This document shows, one piece after another, positions 22,959 to 37,900 of a stretch of 64,000 nt of DNA. Source of the DNA: Apostichopus californicus (Eukaryota > Echinodermata > Holothuroidea > Aspidochirotida > Stichopodidae); NCBI GenBank assembly GCA_020650975.1, contig JAIPMN010000761.1:17531-81530 (forward strand), read 5' to 3'. The translations under genes and the position numbers were made by a program. Each line of letters begins with the position of its first letter. The stretch's first letter is position 1. The notes below the pieces were generated by a model. That model searched no databases, had not been told where the DNA came from, and worked only from the letters and a program-made list of their open reading frames with translations.

Positions 22959-25900
22959 TGATAAAAAGCAGTAATTTGTTAGGTACTGAAAATATGCCGA
23001 TTCTTTGACGGACGATTGTTAACACAGAAAGTTACCATTTGTTTCTGTTCTTAATGTTTAGTTGTTAAAATTGTGAGTGGCTTTTTCTTCCTACTGGCAG
23101 TCAGTATTTATTTATGCACTTGCATTTAGGCAGTATTAAGTAAATAGCCAGATTTTTGAGGCCTGCAGACCTGTCCAATACAGATTTCATAGGTTGACAT
23201 GTTTGATATTTGATATTGTACTTGCCTGTACAGTATGTTTATCCCAGGATACAACCTCTGATCTAATTACTCTGCCATTAGTTTAATCAAGTCATTCATA
23301 CAAACATTCCTACTAAACAGACTGGGACATTCTAAACAACAGTTTTGCAATCTCTTCATCTCATATAAAGTCAAAAGTTGAAAGTAATTTCTCCTTCCCT
23401 ACGATCTTGCTTCCATGGAGACAATGTCCCTCTTTCTCACCTCCTGATATTTTCTGTGGATTATTTTCCCTTTCAGAGACGAGACTGTTAGTCCTTTCAG
23501 ACTTCTTTGTGAGATTTGCTTTCGGCCATATAGAGATCTATTGCTTAACTCAGTTCTACAGGTTATCTTGATACGATGACATAAAATGTTTTGCTGTTGC
23601 CCTGGAATCCCCTCAGCATCACACACAACGATTGGAAACCCAATTGACAGCAGCAGCTACTGTACATTGTGAAATATCACAAAGTCAGGCCAGAACAGGC
23701 ATTGATTTTATGACTTTCTCTCCTCCAAAAGATGAATGATTTTGCTGAAATCAAAGGAATATGAAAAATAAAAATAGGAGAAACAAGAAGACTTTAGAGC
23801 CGTTTTATGTAGTTTTAACGAAATGTTACCGTTATGCTTCATTGCAATTTGATGTCACACGTTCAGTCACTTCTTTTATAGATCTGCTTATATTCAAATG
23901 AATTTACGGGTGACCTCATTGGTTATTAAACCATTTTACCCCCGGTTACTCCCTGCTCACCATATCGTTTTTCCTATTACCCTCTATGTTGCCCCCTTCT
24001 CAATAGACGGATGTATAAATAAGGCAAATAATGCTACAAACAATTTAGTGATATTGGCAAGACTGGCCACAGTTCTACATATATTGATATTGTTGTGTGT
24101 TAAATAATGATACCTCATCATTGATCACTGTGTTCACCAATTAATGTTCTGTGTTTATGTGTGTATGCACTTGACTTCCTCCTCTATAGGATATCATGAA
24201 AGATATAATATCGTATTAAGAAAGCCTCTCTCACAGAGATAGCGAAATACTAGCCAAACAATATCAGCCCGAGAATGTAAATTGTGAAAATAAAATAATG
24301 AGTTCTGGATAATGACTTCTTTTATGATGTGCTGTGATGTCATAAAGCAGGAAGCAGAGAAAGATTGATAACTTCCTAGGTGTGAATAGAATCGAACAAT
24401 TTATGATACTTTTGTGATATATTATGAAGTCAGCGTGTAATTAACAGTTTCTGGCCAAGCAAATCAGTTTGATCAGAAGTGACTTGTGTACTTTTCCTAC
24501 AAAGTCTGACAGGGAACCAAACAGAGAAGGAAACAAAGATAAGATAAGATGAGAAAATCAATATCAGATCAATTTTTTTTCTGCAAATAAGAGTATTTTC
24601 TTTGGCTTTGCTACTTTGTTCCTTTTTTATAGCAATTCTTTGGAGGATAGTTTAGTTTTTTATATTTTTACTGAAGTTACAGGTAGGAGAAAGCAGTGAA
24701 GTTAGTATGGAGTACGTGAAGCTAAAAATAAGTATTTACTGTACAGTATATTGCAGTATATTCAATTACACATTAATTCGGGAAAGGTTAAAGCAGAAAT
24801 CTAAAGCTTGATTCGGCTTGGAGAATCTTGCAAAGATTGTTTAATGATGGTGGCCAGTATAAACCAAGAGCATATGTCTGTATTTCAATGAAAATATTTG
24901 TGCAAATTAAGCTAAGAAATAATTATGAATTAAAGAAATTTCATGCAAAATTAGTACAAATTTGAGAAAATTGTAATGTATGAATTAAAGGTCAGTTCAG
25001 GTAAGACGTTACCATACATCACTTACAGTAGCAGCAGAAGTTTATAAGTTTGTTTGACCAACAAAAATTCTGAACGGGTGATTGCATCTTACTTTGCTCA
25101 CCAAATCGTAAAGAAATAAGTAATATTATTACTGACAAAAGATTATTACTGTTGGCTACACACTGTGATGAAATAAGAAGACAAACTAATACAACTTTCA
25201 ACTTTGTACAATGTATGTTACAATAGTCTGTTGGTCATTGTGCCAGCCATGATATCCAAATTGGTGCATTGTCTTATTGAGATTGAATGCAAGAGATCAC
25301 ATACACCATCGGACTTGGTACTACAGGCCTGTTGGCAACCTAAGATATAATTAGTCAGTTATAGTAACATTGTCTGCTCACATTAGTACAATGGTCTATA
25401 AAGTAGGAAGTTTCCTGGAAACGATGCTGACTAGAGGTAACATTCCTCATACACATGCTGTGTGTATTTGTGTCATTTAGAGGACAGATGAAACCTACAG
25501 ATGGTCATACAGGGTGGAAGAGGTTCAAACCCGGATGAAGTTGTCAATGACCCTGCCAAGATGAGTACCCTCTTCAAGGACCCTTGAAATGGCAGAGTAA
25601 ATCCATTCTTTGCCAAGTTGCTTCTCACAAATCTGGATATTCTCTTGTGTGATGATTGAATCCCATTGGCAATCCCTACTGTAGCTGTCTCATTATCGAC
25701 AGCGTGAGAAAAGGTGTGAGGCGAGTAGCACTGGGGTGTCATCCAGGGATTCAATGGTCGGTATTGATCCAGAGTGGCGTTCAAGGAAAATTGATTCCCT
25801 CAACTCTTTTCTTTAAAGTGTGTATAGAACTTTTTTCCAGAAAGATCAAGTAGAAGATATTGGCATGTTCTTTAGCTTGTTGGAATCCCTGTTCCATGGG

Positions 25901-26899
25901 AGCATGTACAATAGTAGTAAATTAGAACAGTATTAAAGTGAGTGGCTTTACATCATGCGGGCATAAATTATGGTAAATACTAGTAGATATAATGTGAAAG
26001 GGCATGCTGGGAGCACAGTAACATCCTATGAATGGTGGAACATGTAGGATAGCTAGGATAAAAGTGGTGTAACATGATGCACTATGTTCATCTTTAAACC
26101 AACTGTTACAAGTCCTTCTATTAATCAGTCTGTTAATTTATCTAATTAATTATTTTGTTAATTAATTATTAAGTTAATTTATTGGTGTCCATCTCCATCT
26201 GTAGATCTTATCCAGACATCAGGCCTTTAACGTTCTTATGCACTTACTGTTTCTAAACAAGGTATTTGCCGTGAATTTAAACAGATTTTAACAGCTTTTG
26301 TTCCATGGAATCCTTAAAATTCATTCCTTATTTAATTTTTTTTTAAAATGAATATTATATGCAGTTGAAAGAAACTCAGTCCGTCCCTCGTGCTGAAGTT
26401 TCTTGTTTAGCACAGCTAATAAAGGTCTACATAGCTATTTTTGCAATCCTTACTTGTTTTAGCCATTTTAAAATAATTCCATTTCATTGTTAGATTTATA
26501 TCACAAGCACTACTTAATAATGTTGAAACATTTCTCACACAAAGAAAACCCCAACTCTATTGACAAACCAATTGATAGATGCTAATTATGGAAGATAAAG
26601 ACATGATATGATATGTTGTCGCCATGATCCCGGTCTTGCGTGTCTCTCGATGAGGTTTAACTGGAAGCTTGGAGAAGATATTTAGTTGAACAGCTTAGTA
26701 CTGTTACTGCAGGGAACCTTTGCACACTGTTAGTAATATGTAATTTGAGGTGTGAATGACCAGCTCGTAATCTCACTCTGTTAGATTTCACTATAAGAGA
26801 TGTCTTTAGGGATATAAGGCTATGAATAACTTTTTGTGTGGAATGGTTTAATATCATTTCAGAATACTTAATAAGTAAAAACCCACAAACACACATGTG

Positions 26900-26990
26900 A
26901 AAAAATAAAAGAAGAAAAAAAAAAAAAGGAAAAAAAAAAGGAAAAAAAAGAAGAAGAAAAATAGAAAAAGAAAAAAAGAAGGGAAAAAGG
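26900..26990 (+). repeat. Purine (A/G) low-complexity tract
   Basis: Long A runs broken by single or double G. On the minus strand it yields an artefactual poly-Phe/Leu open frame. Confidence 0.85.
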
Positions 26991-29385
26991 ACTGAAAATT
27001 GAGAAAGTAGATCAAACTTCTTGAATTTAAGATGGTTGATTTAGTGGATAAAATATTCTGATACAGTACTGTAGAGGTGACAGCCTCATTGCCTCGAAGC
27101 AATCAATTCATTCTTAATTTTAGTTTATCATACTCTGTCAAGTCGACTGTTTTATCCACAGCGAATCTAGCCGACCTAGTTATAAAAAGTTATAAATTTT
27201 CTTTCATTTTCGTTTGGGGGAATCGTCTGTCCACCCTAAGGAAGGATTGTACATTACCAACAGGAAACTGTGATCACAGATACAGAAGGCGTATCTCAAC
27301 AGTTTCTTTTTTGTTAATTACTTTCAATTAATACTCCTTTCGATACCTTAATTTCTGTGTAATTTACCTATGAAAATGTCTGGAGAAACATATTATATAT
27401 GCGGACTTAACACCATGTGAGGATTAACTTCCTTCTTTGATTATGTGGAATTTTCTTCAGGTTTAAGTCTTCATAATGGTGGATTTGGAAGAAAGAGACT
27501 GGGGGCATTGATCATGGAGTGGGTCAGTGGGGGCGCTATACCAGTTACCAATATGGGAAGGTTAGGGTGTATTACATGGCATATTGGCGCTTGGACACAA
27601 GTTAAAATATCGCAGTTTGTAAACATTGCACACAAGTGAGTTTGGAGTTTTCCTGTTACATTAATCACATCAATGAAAGATACATGACTGCTGACTTGAG
27701 GAGACCTAAATCTTCATCCACAATTATAGTAAGAGAAGAGGCGGGGATAATTCATCTCACATGCTGTTCAATAATGGCCGGCAAATTTGGACTAGCTACA
27801 TCATTACTGCCTTCTAAACTCACTTGAATACAACCATTCATTGTTATGTTGATATTTTGGTCTTTCTCTGAAGTTGGTGTTCATATTTGTCACATACTTA
27901 AAAACAAAAACAAATTTCATGAATTTCATTTTTGGAGAAATAAAGTTTTACTTACTTACTTTTTAGATTCAATTTCCACTAAATTGAATTAACCAATTAA
28001 CAGAAGGGTGATTTTATCAAAATTTCTCACACATCCTGTATTACCTGTCTAACCCTGTAGTACTTAAAGAATATAGAAACAGGTCTGTAACTGTTTGGAA
28101 CAATGCAAATAAATATCTGTGCCTCATCATACGAAACTTTCCTACCAGACATACTGTGCATATATGCATTACCCAATTTGCATATAAGATTCTGGACAGA
28201 GGATGTTATTGTCATAAAGCCCTTGGTCAATTTTATGAACTGATTGCAATTTTTGGGGCAAAGAGACATATTTGACTGCGTCCTCGAAGAGAGATAAGGC
28301 TTGGCATTAGAATCCATGCAGAACTGGTGAGATGGTCATGATTATAATGGTTAATTGTAAAATAGGATTTTAAACGGATAAAATCCAAATACCATTTTTC
28401 ACCAATACTGACAGAAGTTATCTGCATCTTTTGGTCAAAGTTACATCCTATTTATAGCATTTGGATTTGTAGAGAAACAGATATTTAGACTTTGGTGTAG
28501 TTATATACAAGTATGTATCAGCCGAGATAGCTGTGATGTCATCGTGGCAGTTGAACTAGAAACTGTGTACAGTATTAATGTGTATAATGTACAAATCATT
28601 TAATCCACCTCCTGGACCAAGGAAGGGATTATTTTATTACTTCTCCCATCTCTTACCTGTCTCCTATATATTTATACACTTCGATCTACTATGTCTACAA
28701 AGTGTTCACAATAATCATAATGTACTGCACCCTCAGCGACCCCCTCTCTAAGGTCATCAACCTCGTCCATCTGAATCTATCTTCATTTATAAATACCCAC
28801 ACCAGTAAGTTTTAGGAGTATCTGGTCAAATCAGTTTATTTTATAGATCTAGAGTCAAACATCCCAAACCAGTAGTGTAGAATTACATTTCTCTACCATA
28901 AATATTACTGTCACGTTGGCGGCCATTGGAAGACTGGAATATTACTGGGTTGTCTTTAAGTTAAATCGTATTTCCTGTTCGTTGCACTGTACTGCACTAT
29001 GTTAGTAGCACTTAAGGCCTATAAAGTAGTATTCGCGTGGTTTTTACAACTTTTTGATGAAGCGACGCCTCATCCAGCCGCTGAAGACTGAATAACAGAT
29101 CCGCTGGCTAATTTACTCTGATAGATTTTCTATTGCTACTCACGATGTTTGTCAGCTGAGGTCACTTGCCTGTTATTGTTATGAGTAAGTGCTGGTTTTC
29201 TATGAGCAACATGGAGGTGTCTTCTGACAGCTTTAAGGCCCTCTCACCTAACAACATCAGTCTTGATAAGGGCAGCTTTTAAAGGAAGAGTTATTTGACT
29301 CAAAATTCCATCTTTAAAGTATCAGTTGGTGTTTGTGTGTTTAATAATAAATGAGACTAAAACTCAGACTGAATGCATGCAAAGG

Positions 29386-29419
29386 TGGGGCAGGGGGTGG
29401 TGGGGGAGGGGAAGGAGGG
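29386..29419 (+). repeat. G-rich block with quadruplex potential
   Basis: ggggcagggggtggtggggg and more G-runs within 34 bp. Confidence 0.6.
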
Positions 29420-31795
29420 TGAAATGAAGGTGACACGAAATGAAAAACAGGCCAACTATGTAACATACTGTTTTGGTGTGCAGGATAATTGACCTTAGGT
29501 GCATAACACTGGTGGATGCAGCAAAGTTGGTTTCTGAACTATTTTCACTAGGCTGTTTGTGTACAACATATTCTTTATAATGTTGCGGTATATTCCTCCC
29601 GATGTTTCCGAAGGATTCTTCAAGATATTTGCATTACTTTCAACAAACTTTGGAACTCGCTTGACTTCATCAATTTTGATTAATAAAACAAAAAAATGAA
29701 AGTCTAGGGAAGAGGGAGATTGTGGTAGATTGATGGTGATCTGTTTAACTATTGGTGAAGTATGCCAAGTACTGTCAGTCACCTATGTACGTTAGTTCCA
29801 TCTTTCTTCAATTTTGCTTCTGCATGTAACTGTTATATGACATGTTCTGTATACAGAATTTGTGATATGCAGGGTGCAAACATCTCTTTGAACAGTTATC
29901 TTCACTAAAGGCTTTGTGACACCTGATGAAAGTTAACTTCCATTTCAGTTATCCCTGCCGTTCTTCAGATAAGGAGAAATCGATCAACTTGAGGAGTTTT
30001 GTCACTTTAAATATTTGTGGTTGCTTTAACACCTATCCTGATTGGTGGATCCCAACCTGCACGGGCTTAAATTAATAAAGGAATTAAATGTTTTTAAAAA
30101 AAAATATATATTTCTTGGACAAATCTACCCCATTTGCTGGATGGCATTGTGTGGATCACTATGTATTTTTTATACCAGCAATATAAACCCAAGTGTTTGG
30201 AGATTCAGTGAGTTTTGTAAATCTTCTTAAACTCAAACCTCTCTAACAATTATGAAAATACAGGTAGAATTGAAATTCAACCTCAAAATCAATTTAGTTT
30301 AATCTTGGTTTCAAGCAAAGCATTTCATTGCTTGCAGGAAAGATAATGTGAGGTGGCCAGGGACATTTCCAGAAAATGCTGTTCTATATATACAAAGTAG
30401 ACAAGTAAAGTAGAAAAGGAAAGTAATAAAACCAAACGCAAGAACTTATTATTGCTGTAAGAAGCTGTACGGTGTATCATTACTTAGTGTGGAAAATGCC
30501 GTATTGTCCTTGCAATACTGTATGGTTTAGTGCTCTGCTACATGTACTGACTAAGGAAGTTATGGTAGTACTGTAAGAGATACTGGAATGTTATTTTGTA
30601 ATTAGTACATTCTCTTGGTTGTTTACAAGCCATCTGGGTGATTAAATCATTGCCTATGTTATTATTTGCTTGTTTGTAGTATTAAACTTTTAATTTGAAG
30701 TAATAAACTTTTAATTTAGTAGTATATTTTATTTTGGTTCATTCAGGTACTTTGTATGTATCCTATACAGTGTAGTTTAATAATTATATTTATATAAACG
30801 GATATTGTTCTAAGTAATAAAGTATTCCCTTTATCCTGACATGGATATTAAGTATTTCATTGGCCTATGGAGTCCTTATGTGAGTTTTTACTGTGCTGGA
30901 CATTACCATAGCAATATCTGCAGGGCTAATATATCCCTATGCATGCTCTCCTCAGCTCTGGCTTTGCATACAGTAGCAGCTTGATTTGAAATTCCTTCCT
31001 GGGTGATTCTCACAGAGCTTTGAGTAATAATACATTACTATGTTCATTCATGCTATGTTAATTTGTAGTATGTAACACTAAGCTACAGAGCCTTCAGTTG
31101 TATCTCTTTATAGCCTGAGACATAGTTATCCTATTATGGTGTTGTTGATCATATTATGGTGTTTTGCATTGTTTATCCTATGATGTTGTTTTGCATTATT
31201 ATAATGTGTTGAAAGGACAAAAAAAGTGCTAAATTGGTCCCAAAATGTGTAGCATTGCTTTGGGGATTGAGTTATTCTTTAAATTGCATGAAGATAGGTG
31301 ATGAGAATCATAAACTGCAACAAACTGTTAGGTCCATGACCCAGAATCTTCCATGAGGGATTGGCAATGACCCATTGGATCCCTCAATCCCTCAGAACTG
31401 ATCCTCAAAATGCATGATATCTTAAGCTTTGACTATTGGCTTGATGTGCACAAATATTCCAAATAGATCTTCTGCGACAAGCACCAAAAAATTGTTGATA
31501 AATTTTCTGATGTCCTTGTTTTCTCTATCTATTTTGGTCACCATCTACTTTCTATAGTGAAGATCAAGCAGGTGGGTTTCAATAGAGTAAAAGTAGGTTT
31601 GTGTGAAATTTTCATCTCGAGTAGATACATTGTTTAAAGACGGTGATTTTGAAACCACCAAATTCACTTCAGTCATACAATATGTACCAGTCACTGTCAA
31701 TCTAATGTAGTCAAATGATTATAAAATACTGATCTGTCTCCTTTGGTCATCTCGGATGATGGGACCACCTGACCACCGTTAAAAATTTGTCTTGC

Positions 31796-31955
31796 TCCTA
31801 GCATGAGTCCCTAGGGGCTCTTACTTACTCTTAGCAGGATTTCCTAGGCACTCTTGCACCAAGTATGATTTCCTAGGAGCTCTTGCTTACTCTTAGTATG
31901 ATTCTCTAGGCGCTCTTGCTCCTAGCATGATTCCTTGGAGCTCTTGCTTCTCACC
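31796..31955 (+). repeat. Degenerate repeat with ctagg.gctcttgc core
   Basis: About five irregular copies of gat/gagt-(t)ccctagg-(n)gctcttgc separated by ttactcttag or tcctagcat. Confidence 0.75.
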
Positions 31956-32279
31956 CTTGGCTTTCATCTTTGTTCGCTTCATAGTGAGTAGTTCTTTCTT
32001 GTCTTATACATAACCATTTATATCCAGAATCAAACAAATATGTCAGATTTGTCCCTTCCTAAAGTTCAAGTGATAGATTTGAGTTTATTTAACTACCAGC
32101 TGAACAAATTCAGCTCTGACATGAGTTTACTTTTCGTGGTCTTGCTGTTTACCAGGCTGGATATTTTTTGTGGCAGATTATTAAAAAGAACTTTACTATT
32201 CGCTTGTTTCTACTTAAATAGTGCTCCTTTCTGTCTACTCTGCCTAGGTGACAGTTGGTAGTATTGGAGCATTGCATGT

Positions 32280-32325
32280 CCCCCACCCCCTCCCTCCCTC
32301 CCTCTCCCACCCCTCCCCCACCACA
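32280..32325. repeat. C-rich (CCCT)n low-complexity tract
   Basis: Runs of ccctccctccctcc and ccccacc; the minus strand has quadruplex potential. Confidence 0.8.
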
Positions 32326-32882
32326 GTCCCACATTAGTTCCAGTGGAAGGAAATACTACTATTTTGAAAGAATTTATTACTTTTCCCCTTCTTTTCTGAA
32401 CTTGTACCTTGCAAATACAATTGCTGTTATTTAATTATGTTATGTATTATTACTGCCTCATTTACATCTCATTATCATCTCATTACCATATCATTACTGG
32501 ATTTCATGTACTATACTAATGTATTCAGTGGATTGTCCTCAAGTATATGAAGGAAACAGAGATAGTTTTGTGTACCCCTGTCTGGTCAATATTATACTCT
32601 CAAAGTAAAAAAAAAAAAAAAAATAACAAAACACAATTGTTCCCCTATCATAATATTGGCTTTTATAATATAAGAGAACCATATTGCTAAAGGCTAAACG
32701 GTCCTTTATTTGAGTTTTCACTCGTTTGTATTTAAGAAATTTTACTGTAAATTGGCAAACCATCCTATCATTGGCCCAGCATCCTTTCATTAAATGTAAA
32801 TTTAGTCCAAGATAAAGACTTACAGCTTTTTGTATTTTCTTCATTGTTGATGTTTTTCTCCCCCTCCCTCCTCCTACACAAG

Positions 32883-33050
32883 GCCTTTGAGGAATTAATT
32901 ATCTCTTCATCAAAGAAGGAAAAATATTCTGAAATATCCTCCAGAATGACCAATTTCATCTATTCCATTCTAACTGTCGTGGGTCACCATGCCAACGTGA
33001 CAACCGTATTATCACATTCTTCTCCAGAAATGGGAATTCATATTAATGAG
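32883..33050 (+). other. Candidate phase-0 cassette exon in CAMTA intron 2
   Basis: Exon-like segment of 168 nt, open for exactly 56 codons (AFEELIISSSKKEKYSEISS ... EMGIHINE). It follows a long pyrimidine tract (ctccccctccctcctcctac) with acceptor acacaag| and is followed by donor gag|gtaaaa. Both ends are phase 0, matching intron 2, so inclusion would insert 56 residues between WNINE and EIAS without shifting frame. The last codons (INE) resemble the end of exon 2. Against it: the insertion would split the CG-1 domain, and I recognise no homology. It may be chance. Confidence 0.25.
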
Positions 33051-34676
33051 GTAAAACCAAACTGTACACGGCTCATGAAAATAACAATGACCTAGCTGCT
33101 CTCATGATACTTACAGTGCGCTATGAATAAACAAACAAACCTTGGGATCTCAAAAAAAAACAGAAGCAAATAATGTTTTGTGGATCTTTGTGGATCTTGC
33201 CGCCTTCATAGATTGAAGGAGTATTTAAACCACCCAGCTGCATGAGTCTGGAAAGTATCAGTTTCTCTGTTTAATATGAAAGTAAGGATATGTTATTAAT
33301 GTAAAAGATTGTGAAGGAGTATTAAACGTGTATGTTTCAATAGCAAAGGCATCATGAAAATTGTATGAAGATGAACAAAGGTGCACAAAGAGTTAATAGA
33401 GACCACCACACAGAATAATGGGTGGACTATGTTTCCAGTTATAGAGTAAATGTGATATTGTAGGAATAAAAACCTATGATTAATAAGCAAAAATAAAAGA
33501 AAAAAATAAATAATGAATCATTATGGTCTGATTCAGACAATGAGTCACCATTATAGAGTTCAAGTGCCACGGTTAATATTTAAGTTCCAAGCCATTTATG
33601 CGCATGTCCAAAATTGAACTCTTCTTGAAGGAAATGAGAAATTGTCTGATTATGAAATTAAATATTAATAAGTTGGATCAATTCAAGCAAAAGAGCTGTT
33701 CCCTGAACTCGGATACATAGATCTGTTCATCGCACAATTCGTCACGTTCAAGATGTGAAATTATGTGTCTGCATAGGATCTGAATTCAAGCATTTCTAGT
33801 TGATGTATGTAACACTGGTGGTCAAATGTTTCTACATAGTGACCCTAAATTTGACATTCATCATCTTGGCAAACCTCCATGGGTGTATGTTACAGTTTGG
33901 TGAAGGGATCTGTTAGGGAGGAGATATCCCCTCCCCCTTTTGAGAATTCTTTCTATATTTTACAACTTTTGAAGTTATTTAAATATTTTTCTAGATCTTT
34001 TTCTACAAATACTGACAATTTCTGTTTGCTTCCAAATTTTTGGCCGACCCTCCGAAATGTTTTGCCCACCATGAAAACAAGTGTCTGGACCCCCAGTCTG
34101 AACACCAGGGGCTTAAATAATCATATCTCCGAAGTTAGATTCAGTCATATAACTAATACAAAGCTCTGCATGAATGTTGCAGTCTTTCTCTCCCTAACAC
34201 TAACAGGTACCATTTGCTAATTATGATTAATGCTGTAAGACATCTACATATTTAATATGCAAAGTAGGCTAGCAGTCTTAGCTTTTCAAATCCATTTTAA
34301 TTATAATGAAAGATTATCGGCTTAACACTGAATGTTTTAATTTCTCTTGGGAGTAAGAATTCTCACTGTTTGTAAACAGTATGTTTTAGGTTTTGGTTTC
34401 CAGTATTTATTTGATACAAATATTCTGAATAGGAAAACTACGCATGCAAAACTGAGAAAAGAAATGATATTAATTTTAACAGTGAACAACAAAGGTTTGT
34501 GTTAACCATCATTTAGTTTGCACTGATGAAGACCTCAAAAATCCAGTCAGTAAATTATTGTAACTTAAGTCGAATAAGAATCCACCCAACAAAATGAACA
34601 ATGTAGGCACTTTGGGTGACCAGAATGAGAAGGAAGTGCATTGACCGGAGGGGTCCGGCCATAGAGGGCGCACAGT

Positions 34677-34950
34677 GTTAAAGTCTCAATGTGTGTTTGC
34701 CACATTTTAACTTCGACCTTCCAGCTTACTGCCCTAAAAGCTCAGGGAAAATAACACCGTTCTATTCAATTTTCATATTAATAATCAATATTTTTATTGA
34801 GTTATCTGTCGTTAAACATTTTGAGCTGAATAATATTTGCCAGACTTTTTAAAGAGTCCATAGATTCTACAAATTTCACTCAAAATTTGCATGCCCCTCC
34901 CAATAGATCACGGGCCAATCAAATCTCTGTTTTGTTTACGACCGTTAGGC
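34677..34950 (+). repeat. Dispersed 274-bp repeat, copy 1
   Basis: Shares order and nearly exact spacing with 40157-40430: ttaaagtctca, cttcgacctt, ccagcttactgc, ttatctgtcgttaaa, ttttgagctgaata, ccaatcaaatctctgt, ttgtttacga, gttaggc. Similarity looks around 80 percent by eye. There is no coding frame. Confidence 0.85.
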
Positions 34951-37900
34951 ATAGAACTTAAGAGCGGACGATACGAGTATATATAGGTTACATTTGTGTA
35001 ATGAACATGCTGATATGGGCAGTGATTTTACGGTGAATCATTCGCGCCATAAGGGCAACAGAAAATAAATTTCTTTCTTTCGATTGTGACAGCTTTTCTC
35101 CATGAAACCCACCTGGTCAAGTGCAATTAGAATAAGAAACATTGAATCTGCTTCAGAAGTTTGTTTTCTGAAATTCATCAGCAAACACGTATTGAGACAT
35201 TAAAAGGTTACCAGTTCAATTTAAGCACTGTAGAATGAGAGTGCTAAGGTTGTGGGGCGACAGGTAAGGTGGTCAGCCGTAAATATCCAAACCAGTAACT
35301 TTTGGAACTTTGCACAAGAATGTACACGTCGCAAAATTATCCAGTCAGTAAAAGCACTTATTGCAGAAAGAAATACACAAGTTTGTAACTAAATGCACAC
35401 AGTAGCTATTAAAACATACAATAATTAATGGTAGATGTGCAATCTCTGTTTTCACTTTGTTATAAACCAGACAGTGTACCCTTAACTCTTACAAGGATAG
35501 TAAATGTAAACTTTAACGTTTACAATATATAATATGTACGTAAAGTACAATATCCAACCACAGATATATATACCTATCTAAGTTCCAATCAGTCTGAGGC
35601 TATCTGTACTTTTTACTCAGAGCAAGAAAAACTGTGCCATCTGAAAGCAAAATTATTTTTTATGGGGGTTGACTATCATGGTATGACAAGTCTGTCATCT
35701 GTGAAGCCATCAACTTTCATAATTCTTTTCATATTAATTCTCTGTACTCATCTGTAGTTAATATTTCAATCATATATTATTAATGACTATGAAATCGTTA
35801 GTTAATTAACTTTTGTACGTGAAGTCTCATTCTGTCATTCTTGGTATTTCTTATGTCTGAACAAGAGTAACATTATCCATCACTACATTAGGCTCTTAAT
35901 TGTGAATGGCCTAATTTACTTACATTTTCTTTTGTCAATAATCTTCCAGGAGGGGGATAAGTTTTGAGTTTGGTAGGGGTGGGGGAAGTATTAATAAATA
36001 TCCCCATCGCGAGATGAGGTTTAACCTGCACCTGTTATTTTCAATACTATCACCTTATAAATTTTCTCGTGAAAGTTGAAGTGAACAGTTTCTATTGTTT
36101 CCATGATACGTAAATTTAATTTTGAAAAAAAGAAAAGAGAAGTGGCTTCACTTTAAGAATCAAAACTGGAGCTCTAAATCTGACGGTTTTTAATGTTGTT
36201 TTTATTATTGTCATATTTAATGAGGGTAGTCCTGCTCAGTGCAGAAGCATTGCTTTTCCAGAAAAAGTTAGTATTTATGTGGCTATACTCACTATGCTAC
36301 ATGACTACACACAAAATATATAGCACTTTTTTTATAGCCTATTTGTAACTTAAGTAACCTTTGACCTTAAGGACAGATGTCTCCCAATGCCACTGACCAG
36401 TATAGTCTGTCTACATGTCTTTCATCATTCTCGTACCATACACAATGTCTGTAAGCTTAAGAGTTTGCTTTTGCTAAGAGCGTTTCCTCATTTCAAAAAG
36501 TGTCCATCTGGAGTCCACCTGACAGAAGTTACAAAGACTTGATAAATGTCAAGCATTGTATGGTATCGGCCTATACCGTCTGAGAAGTATTGGTTATGTG
36601 TGTTAAAGGAATAGTGTAGGTCCATTTGTTGTCTCACCTACTGTATAGAACAGAAGGATTATAATATAAAAAAAATCAGAGATTTATTTCACCTTCTTTA
36701 AGGGGTTAATTTGGATGTATTCACATTTTAAGGACCGTTTTAACTTGATGCTTGTGGTACTTTTATACCATAGTGCTGTACACAAAGCTGGTCTTAATCT
36801 ATCAGGTTCACATTCTTGCATGTGTTTATCCATTCTACTGACCAAAACAGGACACAACCCACTGTTGGTCCTCTGATACTAAAATTAGGGTTATCTTCAG
36901 AAAATCTCACACCCAATGGAGGTCTGCCTGCATAGCTGGACTGATATGCTGAATTATAAACTTTAATAATTGATGTAATAATGATAATAATAGTAATTAC
37001 AGATATGTCTGTTATTATTATACTTATTTTATATGCCATATGACATATGACATATATATGTCCTTGCATGCCATACATTAACTCCTACGTATATGTTCAT
37101 TGCTTATTCCTATGATAATCTGCTACATAGAATTGTTCTCTTTGACAAACACAAACACAAGCAATTTGTTCAATGCAATTATTCATTAATATATCTTCTG
37201 TGGTAGATTTGTGTTGTTGCTTGAGAACCATCTTTGATCTTCCAGGTAAGGTCTGAAGCTGGATTCTTCTTTGAACTTGTCACAGTATAGTATTGCTAGT
37301 ATTATTGTCCGTTAAAGGAAAGATTTTGGTATTTGGAATGTGAAAACATGACACGTTAACTACATATTGGAGTTCATCAGAATTATACATTAGCATAACA
37401 TGTTGCCAATAGTCCATCGAACACTGCATCACCAGTGAAAGATTTAAAAACTTTGCATATAAAAGATGATTTTACATTTTATAACATTAATCATGTAGAA
37501 CAAAATATTTTTCTGTAGTTACGTTAATAAACGGTTCGTAACTTGAGGGGTAGCGGTGACCAAATTGTTCTTAGCGGCATACCTAGCTCTCTTTTGACTA
37601 GCTTTCCAGTATCCAACTTAAATATAAATATTACATAGTTCAGTCAGAATGATGCATCACTACAACCTAATGTAAAATGCATCTTATGGAAGATTCCACA
37701 TTCACCCCCCCCCCCTATCCCAAACAGTCAGCATTATTGATTATAATATAGAACTAGTGATAGATAGAAATGGAAGAAATCTTTTGATTAGTGAGTTTCA
37801 GTTTCTGTGAAGTAATGGGAAACTGTCAAGCTTATGGATTCTAAGTCATGTTTCAAGTCTGATTACTGGCAAAGATCACTTCTGTTTGTACTAGTTTTCA

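Noticed and set aside
25500-25560. tRNA-like B box (ggttcaaacccgg)
   Set aside because: I could not find a matching A box at the right distance or a cloverleaf around it.
25656-25753. Inverted repeat attgaatccc ... gggattcaat as a MITE
   Set aside because: Only 10 bp, with no target duplication and no extension of the arms; it could be chance.
26854-27102. Poly-Phe/Leu open frame on the minus strand
   Set aside because: It is an artefact of the purine-rich tract at 26900-26990.
18319-33056. Shared 15-mer atattaatgaggtaa at the exon 2 donor and at 33041
   Set aside because: One exact 15-base match between two places is about what chance gives in 64 kb of AT-rich DNA. It does not by itself show exon duplication.
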